From positions 983,376 through 1,047,375 of the forward strand of contig NZ_FNZF01000001.1 in NCBI RefSeq assembly GCF_900109165.1: a DNA stretch of 64,000 nt. The letters are read 5' to 3'. The notes under the pieces are model-generated. The model was given only the letters and a program-made list of their open reading frames with translations. It had not been told where the DNA came from and did no database searches. Positions 51,894 through 60,009 of the stretch are shown here, one piece after another. The stretch comes from Bhargavaea ginsengi (lineage in GTDB: Bacteria > Bacillota > Bacilli > Bacillales_A > Planococcaceae). The position numbers were made by a program, and so were the translations under genes. How positions within the stretch are numbered: the first letter of the stretch is position 1; the number at the start of each line of letters is the position of its first letter.

Positions 51894-53233
51894 TACTGCT
51901 CACCGCTCCTCTCCCACCATGTCTCGTCCTGAAAGTCTTCCTGCCATTTCCCGAAAAGCGCTTCCTTGATCTCCTGATTGAAAAAAAGATCGTCCCCGAT
52001 CAGCATCCTGTAACCCTCACCCGGGTTATTGCCGGCGATCCATTCATAGGGTTCTGCCACCTGATTGATGAAATGAGAAGAGTTGACATCCTCCGGCAGG
52101 TTGCTCAGTGCTTCTTTAACCAGGCCAGACGCCTGTTCAGGGTGAAACAACAAAGTCAGCTCGGCCAGCAGCGCATAGTCGAAGAATCTCATATCATATG
52201 GTCGGGCTGTCCTTTTTTGCTCGAGGCTGTGCATCAGTTCCTGCCATTCCCTGGTATGCAATAAAAGGGTGTGCTGAAGATCTTCCGCCTCTTTGGATGC
52301 CCGGCTGCCTTCCGCACCCGGCCAGTCAGCCAGCACCTGTTCGGCCCCATCGAAGTCACCCTTGAACAGGTGATCATGGAAGCGCATAGTCATCTCGTAC
52401 TTTTGTTCCTCGTCATTCTTGTAAGCGGCCATCAGCGAACCACTGAAATCAGCACTACTTTTGCCGGTCAGATTTTCCAGTCGGGCATAAAATTGATCCT
52501 GTGAAGTAGAATTGAGAAGGCCCAAAACGGACTCTGTACCATACCGCTCGATCAGATGAGCTACCGCAAAATAACTCTGTACATAAATATCGGTGTACTC
52601 AAGAGTGCCCAGAAAGTCCTGGTAGCTGCCGATTTCTCTTAAGTCATGTGAAATCTTCACATCACTTGCATCGGCAGGCGGCACAGGATGCTGAACATAC
52701 ATCGCCAGGCCTTCCTCAAACCATTGCGGGATTGTCCCGGGTGGCGTACCTTTAAGGGCCTGATATTGGTGCGAGCGATAGTGGGTATATTCATGAAGCA
52801 GAGTAGATCTCCAGTCGGAAATGCCGGAGAGCAGCGTAGCCGTGGAAGTTTTCCAGTTATAGACACCGACTGACTGATCAGCCACTTCCCCTTGCAGTTG
52901 ATTCGAGAAACGGACAGTCAGCCGTGCTTCCGGAGCTTCGCCCAATAGTTCGGAGACCACGGGCTCCATTTCATGCAATGCAGAGAGCACCTCATCAGCC
53001 AGCTGCCTCTCGCCATTACGATATAAAACCGTATACGACCCGGACTCCAGCACGCGGCTGGTCCGCTCAGGCCATTCGATTGATCCAATGGATGCCAAAA
53101 CCAATATTGCAGCACCACCCAGTACTGTGAAAACAAACAGAGGCACCGATAACCATGCCTTCTTAACCTTATAAAGAACAATTATCCCTGCCGCAATTAG
53201 AGCGAGACTGCTGATCACCGCCAGTGAAACCAT
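51893..53233 (-). CDS. Membrane-anchored zinc metallopeptidase (gluzincin, MA-like)
   Basis: 446 residues from ATG 53233, four bases from GGAGG; a longer frame upstream lacks a site. Two N-terminal hydrophobic helices (about 3-24 and 31-52), then an extracytoplasmic domain. The zinc motif HEYTHYRSHQ (HExxH) lies near residue 178, followed by PQWFEEGLAMYVQH with the third-ligand Glu. The C-terminal half is helical, possibly TPR-like. The layout matches peptidase MA-family gluzincins. Target unknown; coupled to a NUDIX gene. Confidence 0.85.
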   Translation of the reverse strand: MVSLAVISSLALIAAGIIVLYKVKKAWLSVPLFVFTVLGGAAILVLASIGSIEWPERTSRVLESGSYTVLYRNGERQLADEVLSALHEMEPVVSELLGEAPEARLTVRFSNQLQGEVADQSVGVYNWKTSTATLLSGISDWRSTLLHEYTHYRSHQYQALKGTPPGTIPQWFEEGLAMYVQHPVPPADASDVKISHDLREIGSYQDFLGTLEYTDIYVQSYFAVAHLIERYGTESVLGLLNSTSQDQFYARLENLTGKSSADFSGSLMAAYKNDEEQKYEMTMRFHDHLFKGDFDGAEQVLADWPGAEGSRASKEAEDLQHTLLLHTREWQELMHSLEQKRTARPYDMRFFDYALLAELTLLFHPEQASGLVKEALSNLPEDVNSSHFINQVAEPYEWIAGNNPGEGYRMLIGDDLFFNQEIKEALFGKWQEDFQDETWWERSGEQ

Positions 53234-53325
53234 AGAACCTCCAAAATTTACCTTTAACCTAATATTAGCATCACCTGCTCTTTTTCGCGATAAGAAATCG
53301 AAAATTCCGCCTGTTGCGAACACAA

Positions 53326-53366
53326 AAAACGCCCGCTCACTTATTTACTGTGGCGAACGTTTTCAT
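53326..53366 (-). terminator. Terminator of the YusW-like lipoprotein gene
   Basis: Minus strand AACGTTCGC and GCGGGCGTT (two G-T pairs) around a long loop, then TTTTTTG. Confidence 0.6.
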
Positions 53367-53368
53367 GA

Positions 53369-53878
53369 TCATTTTTCCACTTCAAATTCATGCTTGGTCC
53401 CGTCGATGAATCTCAGCTCCAAGGAAAAGTCGGTGAAGTCATCCGGAAGGCTGAATGTCGAGAGCACCTTCTGGATCTCTTCCTCCTGGTTGGAAGATGG
53501 CTTGAGCTCCAACTGTTCGACAAGCGGATAAAGATCATTGAAAGCTTCGATGCCTTGTTTTTTAATGCTGTTCATATCGTCTTCATAGCCGGCTACAACC
53601 GAGTCATCCGATTTCAGCTCAAGCTGGGCCTCGTACTCTTCATCATTGTCATATTCGACTTCCAGTTCAAACTCCGTATAGTCCATTGCCTGCATCTTCT
53701 TCCTCATGTCGGCCTGGCCGCTGCCGTCCGAAGCCTGAGATTTAACAGGTGACTCACTGTCCGTGCCGGCTGCCGCCGCTTCTTCCTCCGTTACAGCTTC
53801 CTCCGGTCCTTCCGAGCCGCAAGCCGCCAGTGCCAGCGATCCCGCGATGACGATCGGGAATGCGAATTTCGCCTTCAT
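53369..53878 (-). CDS. YusW-like lipoprotein
   Basis: 169 residues. Signal MKAKFAFPIVIAGSLAL and lipobox LAAC (Cys near 20), then an acidic, Ala/Glu-rich linker and a C-terminal domain of about 100 residues: YTEFELEVEYDNDEEYEA, then QGIEAFNDLYPLVEQLEL and FTDFSLELRFIDGTKHEFEV. The paired beta-hairpin layout resembles B. subtilis YusW, a lipoprotein of unknown role. AAGGAGGGATCAGG precedes the ATG. Confidence 0.8.
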   Translation of the reverse strand: MKAKFAFPIVIAGSLALAACGSEGPEEAVTEEEAAAAGTDSESPVKSQASDGSGQADMRKKMQAMDYTEFELEVEYDNDEEYEAQLELKSDDSVVAGYEDDMNSIKKQGIEAFNDLYPLVEQLELKPSSNQEEEIQKVLSTFSLPDDFTDFSLELRFIDGTKHEFEVEK

Positions 53879-54049
53879 CCTGATCCCTCCTTCGGTCTCT
53901 TGCTGATGGCATTCCCTTTGGAAGGACCTGATACACTTAGGTTATTGGATGAAATAGTTAGTAACAGGAAATCAATCGCACTGTTTCCGAGGGTAAATTG
54001 TCCCTACTGCAGAAAATCGGAACGTAAATAGAACACACGTTCGCACTTG
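53879..54049. other. Short intergenic space
   Basis: Contains the minus-strand promoter region of the lipoprotein gene; no other feature recognised before the toxin promoter. Confidence 0.4.
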
Positions 54050-54058
54050 TGGTATAAT
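54050..54058 (+). promoter_or_regulatory. Promoter of the small toxin-like gene
   Basis: TGGTATAAT, a consensus -10 with TGn extension (TATAAT at 54053-54058). No clear -35. Transcription start expected near 54065, about 40 bases before the ATG. Confidence 0.65.
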
Positions 54059-54103
54059 GGGTGAGCAGACTTGTCCGGACGGCATTCCCCGGGGGAGGGG
54101 GTG

Positions 54104-54217
54104 ATGCCTTTGACCGTCGCCGAAGCGGCAGGACTGATCATTCAGGTGGCCGGTGCCATCGTCGGCCTGCTGACGCTTGTCGTGACACTGATCGTCGCCA
54201 TCAGCAAAAAAGAATAG
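54104..54217 (+). CDS. Holin-like/TxpA-type small hydrophobic toxin (type I TA candidate)
   Basis: 37 residues: a short amphipathic N-terminus (MPLTVAEAAGLI), one hydrophobic helix (about residues 11-33, ending LLTLVVTLIVAIS) and a basic KKE tail. This is the layout of the 'putative holin-like toxin'/TxpA family (M-x-x-EA-L ... LLTLVV ... KK). GGGGGAGGGGGTG precedes the ATG. It has its own extended -10 promoter and is faced by a convergent promoter at 54340-54368, as in txpA/ratA. Membrane depolarising or envelope-damaging activity is known for the family, inferred here. Confidence 0.68.
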   Translation: MPLTVAEAAGLIIQVAGAIVGLLTLVVTLIVAISKKE

Positions 54218-54333
54218 CCGTCCCCCTCGGCAAAGGTCGGGACGGCCATATTGTATCCGCCTGACCCGTCCGGGCACAGGCTGCACAGGGGTCGGATGTT
54301 TGCGCATCCGGTCCTTTTCTAGTTCCTCTTTCT
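54205..54333 (-). ncRNA. Predicted antisense antitoxin RNA (RatA-like)
   Basis: A minus-strand promoter reads TTGAGC, 17 bases, TATAAT (54368-54340). The expected transcript from about 54333 runs over the 3' part of the toxin mRNA and ends at a hairpin GCCGTCCC/GGGACGGC (54217-54246) followed on the minus strand by TATTCTTTTTT, inside the toxin's last codons. Length about 125-130 nt, overlap with the toxin mRNA about 115 nt. Confidence 0.6.
54293..54320 (+). terminator. Terminator of the toxin mRNA
   Basis: CGGATG, loop TTTGCG, CATCCG then GTCCTTTTCT. A second hairpin at 54217-54246 lies closer to the stop but lacks a plus-strand T-run. Confidence 0.55.
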
Positions 54334-54339
54334 CATGCC

Positions 54340-54368
54340 ATTATACCTTATCGTGCCGGCCGGCTCAA
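54340..54368 (-). promoter_or_regulatory. Promoter of the predicted antitoxin RNA
   Basis: Minus strand TTGAGC, 17-base spacer, TATAAT: the most consensus-like promoter noticed in this part of the window, with no gene in the expected downstream direction for more than 450 bases. Confidence 0.7.
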
Positions 54369-54395
54369 GAAAACCCCGGTTTATGATACGCGCGC

Positions 54396-55490
54396 TCAGT
54401 CGCCGTCATACGGTCCGATGATCTCAAGCGCCTCTTCCGTGATCGAGGTATCGATCGCCTTGTCGAAGTCGATCTCGCCCGAGATGGCGCCGGCTGCCTT
54501 ATAGTGTTCATATTGCTCGCGGATGTTGTCGACAAACATCTTGCCGTCCGGGTCAAGGCCGGTCACCTGCACCTGCTCCCACATTTCCGGATCCTTCAGC
54601 GCGGTATGCTTCACCATGATGTCGATGATCTCATCTTTGCCTTCATCCTTCTGGAACGCGTCGTTGTAGTCACGCAGGCCCTTCAGGTAGGCGAGCATGA
54701 AACGGAGCGAGATGTCCCTTTCCTGTGTCATGAACTGCGGCGAGCCGAGCACCATCGCCACCTGGGTTTCCGGTGCGAACTCGGTCGCGTCCCGGAAGCG
54801 CTCGTGCATGCCCTGCACAATGCCCTGGGCGATGAGCGGCTCAATGCTGAGCGCCATGTCGACCGTTCCGTTGTCGACCGCTCCGAGCATGCTGCCGAAG
54901 TCTGCGATCAAAACAAACTCCACTTCCTCTTCCGTGAAGCCGGCGTGCTCGATCAGTTTGTCGAAAAAGTAGCTGTCGATCGAGTTGCGCGAGGAGACGG
55001 CGATTTTCTTGCCCTTGATGTCGGCGTATTCCTCGATGCCGCTGTCCACTCCCCTGACAAAGGTAAAGTACGACTTGCCCGGGACGTTATGGCCTTTGTC
55101 GGCGATGATCCGGACATCAATGCCCTGGGCGATCGCGTTGAAGAACGAAGCGGTCGAGACGCCGCCCGCGATGTCGACCTCACCCGCCGCGACCGCAGGC
55201 AGCATCTCGTCACTGTTGGCGAACTGCGCAAATTCCACGTCGATGTTGTAGTCCTCGAAATACCCTTTTTCCTTCGCGATATAGAACCCGGCGCCCGATG
55301 CGGCACCGTCTTCAGCGATCGTGACCGTCACGCGCTTTTCAAGCGGTGCCAGGTCTCCGGACGGATGCTCTCCTTCCGGAAGATCTGCCGGCTTCTCAGG
55401 CGGGGCTGACTCCTTCTGTGTGCAGCCCGCCAAAAGCAGGAGCGCCGCCGCTGCTGCGACAAAGCCCGCCTTCAGTTTTTGCTTACCCAT
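54396..55490 (-). CDS. ABC importer substrate-binding lipoprotein (NMT1/THI5-like)
   Basis: 364 residues. Lipobox LAGC (Cys near 23) after KAGFVAAAAALLLL, a Pro/Glu-rich linker, then the NMT1/SsuA-type fold: GAGFYIAKEKGYFEDYNIDV, EMLPAVAAGEVDIAGGVST and FGSMLGAVDNGTVDMALSIE. Ligand could be a thiamine pyrimidine precursor, sulfonate or similar; the sequence alone does not decide. Last gene of a three-gene importer operon, about 120 bases after the ATPase gene. Confidence 0.87.
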   Translation of the reverse strand: MGKQKLKAGFVAAAAALLLLAGCTQKESAPPEKPADLPEGEHPSGDLAPLEKRVTVTIAEDGAASGAGFYIAKEKGYFEDYNIDVEFAQFANSDEMLPAVAAGEVDIAGGVSTASFFNAIAQGIDVRIIADKGHNVPGKSYFTFVRGVDSGIEEYADIKGKKIAVSSRNSIDSYFFDKLIEHAGFTEEEVEFVLIADFGSMLGAVDNGTVDMALSIEPLIAQGIVQGMHERFRDATEFAPETQVAMVLGSPQFMTQERDISLRFMLAYLKGLRDYNDAFQKDEGKDEIIDIMVKHTALKDPEMWEQVQVTGLDPDGKMFVDNIREQYEHYKAAGAISGEIDFDKAIDTSITEEALEIIGPYDGD

Positions 55491-55609
55491 TCTGATCCCC
55501 CATCTCCCTGTCTTTTCCCCTTAAGCCTTGTGGCAGCCAGATGTCTGCATGGCTCAAGACCGCATATCGCCGTCTTCGTGACCCGGTTCACGCGTAAACT
55601 TTTCCATGG

Positions 55610-56389
55610 TCATCCCCTCGACCGCTGCACCTCGTCCTGAAGATGCTTCAGCACCCGGACGAACTGTTCTGCGACGCCTGGATCTGCCCGGATGGCTTCC
55701 ATCGTTCTTGGCCTCGGCGCCGCCACCCGGATCTCCTCGGAAATCCTTCCCGGCTGTGCGCTCATCAGGAGGATCCGGTCGGACAAAAGAAGTGCCTCAT
55801 CGATGCTGTGCGTGATGAACAGTACCGTCTTCCTCGTCTCCGCCCAGATCTGCAGCAACTCTTCCTGCAGGATGAACTTGTTCTGCTCGTCGAGCGCTGC
55901 GAACGGTTCATCCATGAGGAGAATCTCAGGATCATTCGCAAATGCGCGGGCGATGCCGACCCGCTGCTTCATCCCGCCGGACAGCTCCTTCGGGTAGCGG
56001 TCCGCAAACGCCATAAGTCCGGTTTTCTCCAGGTAATAGTCGGTCCGTTCCTTCACAACCTTTTTCGGGAGCTTCCGCATCTCCAGTCCAAACGCAACAT
56101 TGTCTCGGACAGTGAGCCAGGGGATGACCCCCCGCTCCTGGAATACCATCGACTGGAGCGGCCGGTCCTCCTTTTCACGCGCGATTTCATATTCGCCTGC
56201 GCTCGGCTGCTCGAGGTCCGCAAGAATTCGGAGAAGGGTCGTCTTGCCGCAGCCGCTCGGTCCGACCAGGCAGACAAATTCCCCGTCCAGAATATCGAGT
56301 GTCACATTGTCCAGCGCCGTAGTGCTTTCCCCTTTCTGGTAAAACACCTTCGTCAGGTTGCGGATCCGGATCTTGACGTCATCATTCAT
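55610..56389 (-). CDS. ABC importer ATP-binding protein
   Basis: 259 residues. Walker A LVGPSGCGKTTLLRIL, Q-loop MVFQERGVIPW, signature LSGGMKQRVGIARAF, Walker B ILLMDEPFAALDEQ and switch His ITHSIDEALLL. GGAGGTGACGGG precedes the ATG and overlaps the end of the permease gene. It is the motor for the permease next to it; same subfamily as the ATPase at 18.3-19.1 kb but clearly not a recent copy. Confidence 0.92.
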   Translation of the reverse strand: MNDDVKIRIRNLTKVFYQKGESTTALDNVTLDILDGEFVCLVGPSGCGKTTLLRILADLEQPSAGEYEIAREKEDRPLQSMVFQERGVIPWLTVRDNVAFGLEMRKLPKKVVKERTDYYLEKTGLMAFADRYPKELSGGMKQRVGIARAFANDPEILLMDEPFAALDEQNKFILQEELLQIWAETRKTVLFITHSIDEALLLSDRILLMSAQPGRISEEIRVAAPRPRTMEAIRADPGVAEQFVRVLKHLQDEVQRSRG

Positions 56390-56393
56390 CCCG

Positions 56394-57200
56394 TCACCTC
56401 CACCTCAGGATTTTCCGCTGGAGCCCGCGCAGCAGGAGCGAGAACAGATAGCCGAAAAATGAGATCAGGATAAGTCCGACATACATCTCCTGCAGGAGGA
56501 ACGCCTTGTAGGAAGTCCAGATCAGGAAACCGATGCCTGATACCGATCCCATCATTTCCGCCGCCACAATCGTCAGCAGCGCGATTGCCTGCCCCATCTG
56601 GATCCCTTCCAGCATGACCGGGAGCGCGCCGGGAAAGGCGATCTTGAGAAAGTAGTCTTTAGAATCGGCGCCGTAGTTTTTCGCGAGGTCCATGTGGATC
56701 GGGTCGATGTTCATGACACCGGCAGCCGTATTGATGACGACCGGGAAAAACACACTTCCCGCAATGGTCACGACTTTTGACAGGTCGCCGATGCCGAACA
56801 GGATGATGATGATCGGCAACAGCGCCAGCGTCGGAATCGGCATGAGTGCCATGACGATCGGCTGGACAAAATGCCGGACCGGCGAGTAAAGCCCCATGAG
56901 GAGGCCGATGACCACACCGGGAATGACCCCGAGCAGGAAGCCGCCGAATATCCGGTAGAGCGAAACCCCGATATGCGTGAGCAGTTCCCCGCTCACCGCC
57001 AAGTTCCAGAATGTCTCAAGGATCGCCGTCGGCGGCGGAAAGAACCTGGGATCGATTACGGCTGTCCGGGACAGCAATTCCCACAAAAGCAGCATGAAGA
57101 TCGGGGAGGAGACGGTGAGAAGCTGCTTCATCCGTTCCTTCAACTGCCGTTTTTTCCATTCGGCCCGTTCGACCGCGACCGGGTTATGTTCAGATGGCAT
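56394..57200 (-). CDS. ABC importer permease
   Basis: 268 residues with six membrane helices after a cytoplasmic N-terminus rich in Lys/Arg/Glu. EAA-type loop in MDLAKNYGADSKDYFLKIAF around residue 178. Ends with the basic LQRKILRWR. First gene of the operon: permease, ATPase, binding protein. AAGGGGTGAAGGC precedes the ATG. No riboswitch was recognised upstream, which weakens a thiamine-related assignment. Confidence 0.9.
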   Translation of the reverse strand: MPSEHNPVAVERAEWKKRQLKERMKQLLTVSSPIFMLLLWELLSRTAVIDPRFFPPPTAILETFWNLAVSGELLTHIGVSLYRIFGGFLLGVIPGVVIGLLMGLYSPVRHFVQPIVMALMPIPTLALLPIIIILFGIGDLSKVVTIAGSVFFPVVINTAAGVMNIDPIHMDLAKNYGADSKDYFLKIAFPGALPVMLEGIQMGQAIALLTIVAAEMMGSVSGIGFLIWTSYKAFLLQEMYVGLILISFFGYLFSLLLRGLQRKILRWR

Positions 57201-57258
57201 ACGCCTTCACCCCTTCCCGTACAGGATATGAGCCCGCCCGGACGGATGTCTGGGCACC

Positions 57259-57287
57259 AAAAAGCCCGCCTCGTAGGTGAGGCGGGC
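57259..57287 (-). terminator. Terminator of the membrane protein gene at 57.3-57.8 kb
   Basis: GCCCGCCTC and GAGGCGGGC, followed on the minus strand by TTTTTGG. Confidence 0.8.
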
Positions 57288-57339
57288 AATGGGGTTGTCC
57301 AGCCGTTGAGCCGGCGCGCAGCTTTGCCTGAGCGGACTG

Positions 57340-57756
57340 TCAGGTCCAGATCATCCAGATCAGGAATCCAGTAATGAAAAAGGCGTCGGCGATCGCCAAA
57401 AACATGCCGAGGTTCCGCTTCCGCTTCCTTTTCCATACCGACGTCTTCTGCCGCGGCATGCTGTTGTGCAGGCTGACGGCAAATAAGGTCACCGACAGGG
57501 CCTTGACGAGCAGGTTTCCGGTCACGATCGATGCCAGCATATAAAACAGCCATCTGCGGCTGAAATTAAATGCCAGCGAGAGGGTCAGCATCGGCAGGCT
57601 GTCCTGTTTGATCGCAAGGTCCTCGGCAGGCGAAAGCTCCGCGATCCCCCTCGCTTCTTCAGGCTGGTCATGAAGATAGCCGAGATTGATCCACAAAACC
57701 ACCAGGCAATAGATCATGATCATGTATTCATCGAATATACCGGCCATTTCACTCAT
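57340..57756 (-). CDS. Four-span membrane protein of unknown function
   Basis: 138 residues. Hydrophobic segments at about 10-27, 58-80, 82-97 and 117-137; a basic loop KTSVWKRKRKRN lies between the last two, placing that loop in the cytoplasm. No family recognised. GGAGAGAGACGGAG precedes the ATG. It is bounded by a terminator downstream and a 130-base gap upstream, so it is probably transcribed alone. Confidence 0.65.
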   Translation of the reverse strand: MSEMAGIFDEYMIMIYCLVVLWINLGYLHDQPEEARGIAELSPAEDLAIKQDSLPMLTLSLAFNFSRRWLFYMLASIVTGNLLVKALSVTLFAVSLHNSMPRQKTSVWKRKRKRNLGMFLAIADAFFITGFLIWMIWT

Positions 57757-57889
57757 CTCCGTCTCTCTCCAAGAAGATTCGCATCTCCCTGCGGATGAAT
57801 GTGTGGGCGCGGATCAACATCCGCGTCACTAACCCTATCATGGCCGCCGGGATGGTCTTTAAGACTCTATACCCGGATTATTCTTCCAC

Positions 57890-58888
57890 TTATCCCTGAA
57901 ACATCAGATAAGAGGCAACAAAATAGCCGATGACAATAAGGACGGACGGGACGATATAAGCGGCATGGGATGCGGTCTTTTTTCTTGCGATGGCAAGAAG
58001 GAGAATGGCGGAAAGTGCCATGACGACAAGCGCGGTAATCTGGTGGGACGGATCCGCCATGAAGAGTACTTGCCCATCCCTGTAGAAAAGGTCGGATATG
58101 AAAATGATGAGCATATTGAACATGTTGCTCCCAAGGATCGACCCCAGCGCCAGATTGACGTTCTTCGCACGAAGCGCGACATAGACGGATACCGCTTCGG
58201 GCAGTGAGGTGGTCGCGGCAATCAGGAAACTGCCGACGAAACTGGATCCGAGGCCGGTAATAACAGCAATCCTGTCACCCATGATCGACAGGACCGTTCC
58301 GGCCCCCATGATCAGCAATGCCGCGAGGGAAAAGCCGATCACAGCGCGGCGGACGGTGATGCCGTCGTCTTCATCGGAAGTGACAGCCGTGTCGGAAACC
58401 GGGACAGCCGGGGCCGGCGATCCGCTTTTGGATACCCGTCCGACAATCACCATGCCGATTGCATACAGTACGACCAGTACAATCGAGTCCAGTCCGACAC
58501 CGAAAACACCCCACTCCGGGCGGAACAGGAGTGACAGATAAGTCACAGCCATCAGGACAAAGCCGGTGCCTGCCGTATAGAGGTGGTTACGGCCCGCCAG
58601 CTCCAGAAGATGATGCCTGCGGTAAGCCAGGTCGAAGCAGGCAAAGATGAACAGATTGAACATGTTTGATCCGACAACGTTCCCGATGGCTATATCGGGA
58701 TTGCCGATCAGCACCGCGGACACGCTCGTGGTCACTTCCGGAAGCGATGTCGCGCCTGCAAGGAGGAGCGTTCCGACAAGGAGACCGCCCATTGAAGTTT
58801 TCGTGCTGAGCACATCTGCGTAATTGGATAGCTTAATGGCCGCGAATACCGTGATAGCGGCGGCCAATGCAAACCAGACAAAAGCCAT
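57890..58888 (-). CDS. CaCA-family sodium/calcium antiporter (YrbG-like)
   Basis: 332 residues with ten or eleven helices in two inverted halves. The two alpha-repeat motifs are evident: GATSLPEVTTSVSAVLIG with NVVGSNMFNLFIF, and ATTSLPEAVSVYVALR with SILGSNMFNMLIIF. These hold the conserved acidic residues for Ca2+ exchange. The central loop (SGSPAPAVPVSD) is cytoplasmic. The ATG follows directly on the stop of the YqxD-like gene, making a three-gene operon with it and a kinase-like gene. Confidence 0.92.
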   Translation of the reverse strand: MAFVWFALAAAITVFAAIKLSNYADVLSTKTSMGGLLVGTLLLAGATSLPEVTTSVSAVLIGNPDIAIGNVVGSNMFNLFIFACFDLAYRRHHLLELAGRNHLYTAGTGFVLMAVTYLSLLFRPEWGVFGVGLDSIVLVVLYAIGMVIVGRVSKSGSPAPAVPVSDTAVTSDEDDGITVRRAVIGFSLAALLIMGAGTVLSIMGDRIAVITGLGSSFVGSFLIAATTSLPEAVSVYVALRAKNVNLALGSILGSNMFNMLIIFISDLFYRDGQVLFMADPSHQITALVVMALSAILLLAIARKKTASHAAYIVPSVLIVIGYFVASYLMFQG

Positions 58889-59359
58889 TTACTCTTCGTT
58901 CCTTTCCTCCGGCGCTGCTTCTTCCGCAAAACCGGAGAGCAGCGCGTCCAGATTACGCTCAAACCGGAGATTCGCCTCCGGCCTGCGTTTTTTCGGTCCC
59001 TTCATACGGCCGCCGGCATCTCGCACTTTCTTGGAAACGTAGCGGCTCATAAGCAGGCCGTCTATATTGTCTTCCGTGTAGAGCCGGCCGTTCTGATCAA
59101 TCGGCCGGCCGCCCTTTGCGAGCACCATCGCGGCCAGGCCATAGTCCTGGGTCACGACGATGTCCCCCGGGCTCACCCGGTTCACAAGAAGGAAATCGAC
59201 CGCATCGGCACCCTTGGAGACGATGACCGTCTCTGCGCCTTCCCGGTGCATCTCGTGGGCGGTATCACAAAGCAGCGTAACCGGTATTCCATACCTTCTC
59301 GCCGTAGCGATCGTTTCGGCAACGACCGGGCAGCCGTCCGCGTCAACAAGGATCTTCAT
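58889..59359 (-). CDS. YaiI/YqxD-family protein (DUF188)
   Basis: 156 residues. Family signature at the start MKILVDADGCPVVAETIATA, then the DTAHEM segment, DAVDFLLVNRVSPGDIVVTQ with DYGLAAMVLAKG, and a basic end GGRMKGPKKRRPEANLRFER. The Asp pattern is of the NYN/PIN-like kind, suggesting a nuclease fold, but function is not established. Its ATG overlaps the preceding stop by one base (TGATG). Confidence 0.93.
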   Translation of the reverse strand: MKILVDADGCPVVAETIATARRYGIPVTLLCDTAHEMHREGAETVIVSKGADAVDFLLVNRVSPGDIVVTQDYGLAAMVLAKGGRPIDQNGRLYTEDNIDGLLMSRYVSKKVRDAGGRMKGPKKRRPEANLRFERNLDALLSGFAEEAAPEERNEE

Positions 59360-59916
59360 CAGCTTTCCTCCGTTTCGTCGGCGAGCCCGGTAATTTTACG
59401 GATAACGGATTCAGTGTCATCCGGCAACCGCACCGTGAACAGGTGGTCCGCCTCCCCTTCCTGAGGAGCAGCAACCGGAAATGCGGCTTTCTGCCGGTCG
59501 AGCAGTTCATCGAAAGTGAGGCTGACCCTAAAGATTTTCGTGCTCCGGCCGCTTTCCCTGATGCGGATCCTCAGATGGTCTTCCGGAATATTGAAAAAGA
59601 CGAGGACCGTCGTGAAACCGTGTTCCCTGTAATAGTCCAGCCACTTCAGCCGGGCGTCTTGACCCAGATTCGAGTTGGAGATGATGAGGTGCAGGCCGGT
59701 ATGCCGAACCGCATGATCAACAAGCGTCTGTGTGAGAGCATTCTTGATCGTGTTCGGCCCCTTTTCCGGAAGCAGTTCGGCATAATGCCGGTTGAGGAAT
59801 TCCGCCTGCAGATCCTGATCGATCACTGCGGAACCGGGAAGCGCTTCGGCAAGTTGGTTGCCGAATGTCGTCTTTCCGCTATGTGTCTTCCCTACGGTCA
59901 TGATGGCCAATCGCAT
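59359..59916 (-). CDS. AAA-type P-loop kinase/ATPase (zeta-toxin/nucleotide kinase-like)
   Basis: 185 residues. Walker A TVGKTHSGKTTFGNQLAEAL at residues 7-26, a VIDQDL (Asp pair) where zeta-like kinases bind substrate, IISNSNLGQDARLKWLDYYR and an Arg-rich lid region HLRIRIRESGRSTK. This looks like a small-molecule kinase of the AAA_33 group. It heads the operon with YqxD and the Ca2+ antiporter. No antitoxin-like partner is present, so a zeta-toxin role is not suggested. Confidence 0.8.
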   Translation of the reverse strand: MRLAIMTVGKTHSGKTTFGNQLAEALPGSAVIDQDLQAEFLNRHYAELLPEKGPNTIKNALTQTLVDHAVRHTGLHLIISNSNLGQDARLKWLDYYREHGFTTVLVFFNIPEDHLRIRIRESGRSTKIFRVSLTFDELLDRQKAAFPVAAPQEGEADHLFTVRLPDDTESVIRKITGLADETEES

Positions 59917-60009
59917 GCCGGCCCACCCCCTTTCCGAATAGTTTCAAGATAGCACACCAACATGCCGGGCGCATTCCGGAACCCCGGCCCTGTGCGGTAT
60001 AATGGCAAT

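Noticed and set aside
57201-57339. TPP riboswitch before the second NMT1-type ABC operon
   Set aside because: No CTGAGA or ACCTGATCTGG-like elements; the visible hairpin is the terminator of the upstream gene.
59359-59916. Zeta-type toxin of a type II toxin-antitoxin pair
   Set aside because: P-loop and lid features fit many small kinases, the gene heads an operon with YqxD and a Ca2+ antiporter, and no antitoxin-like small gene is adjacent.
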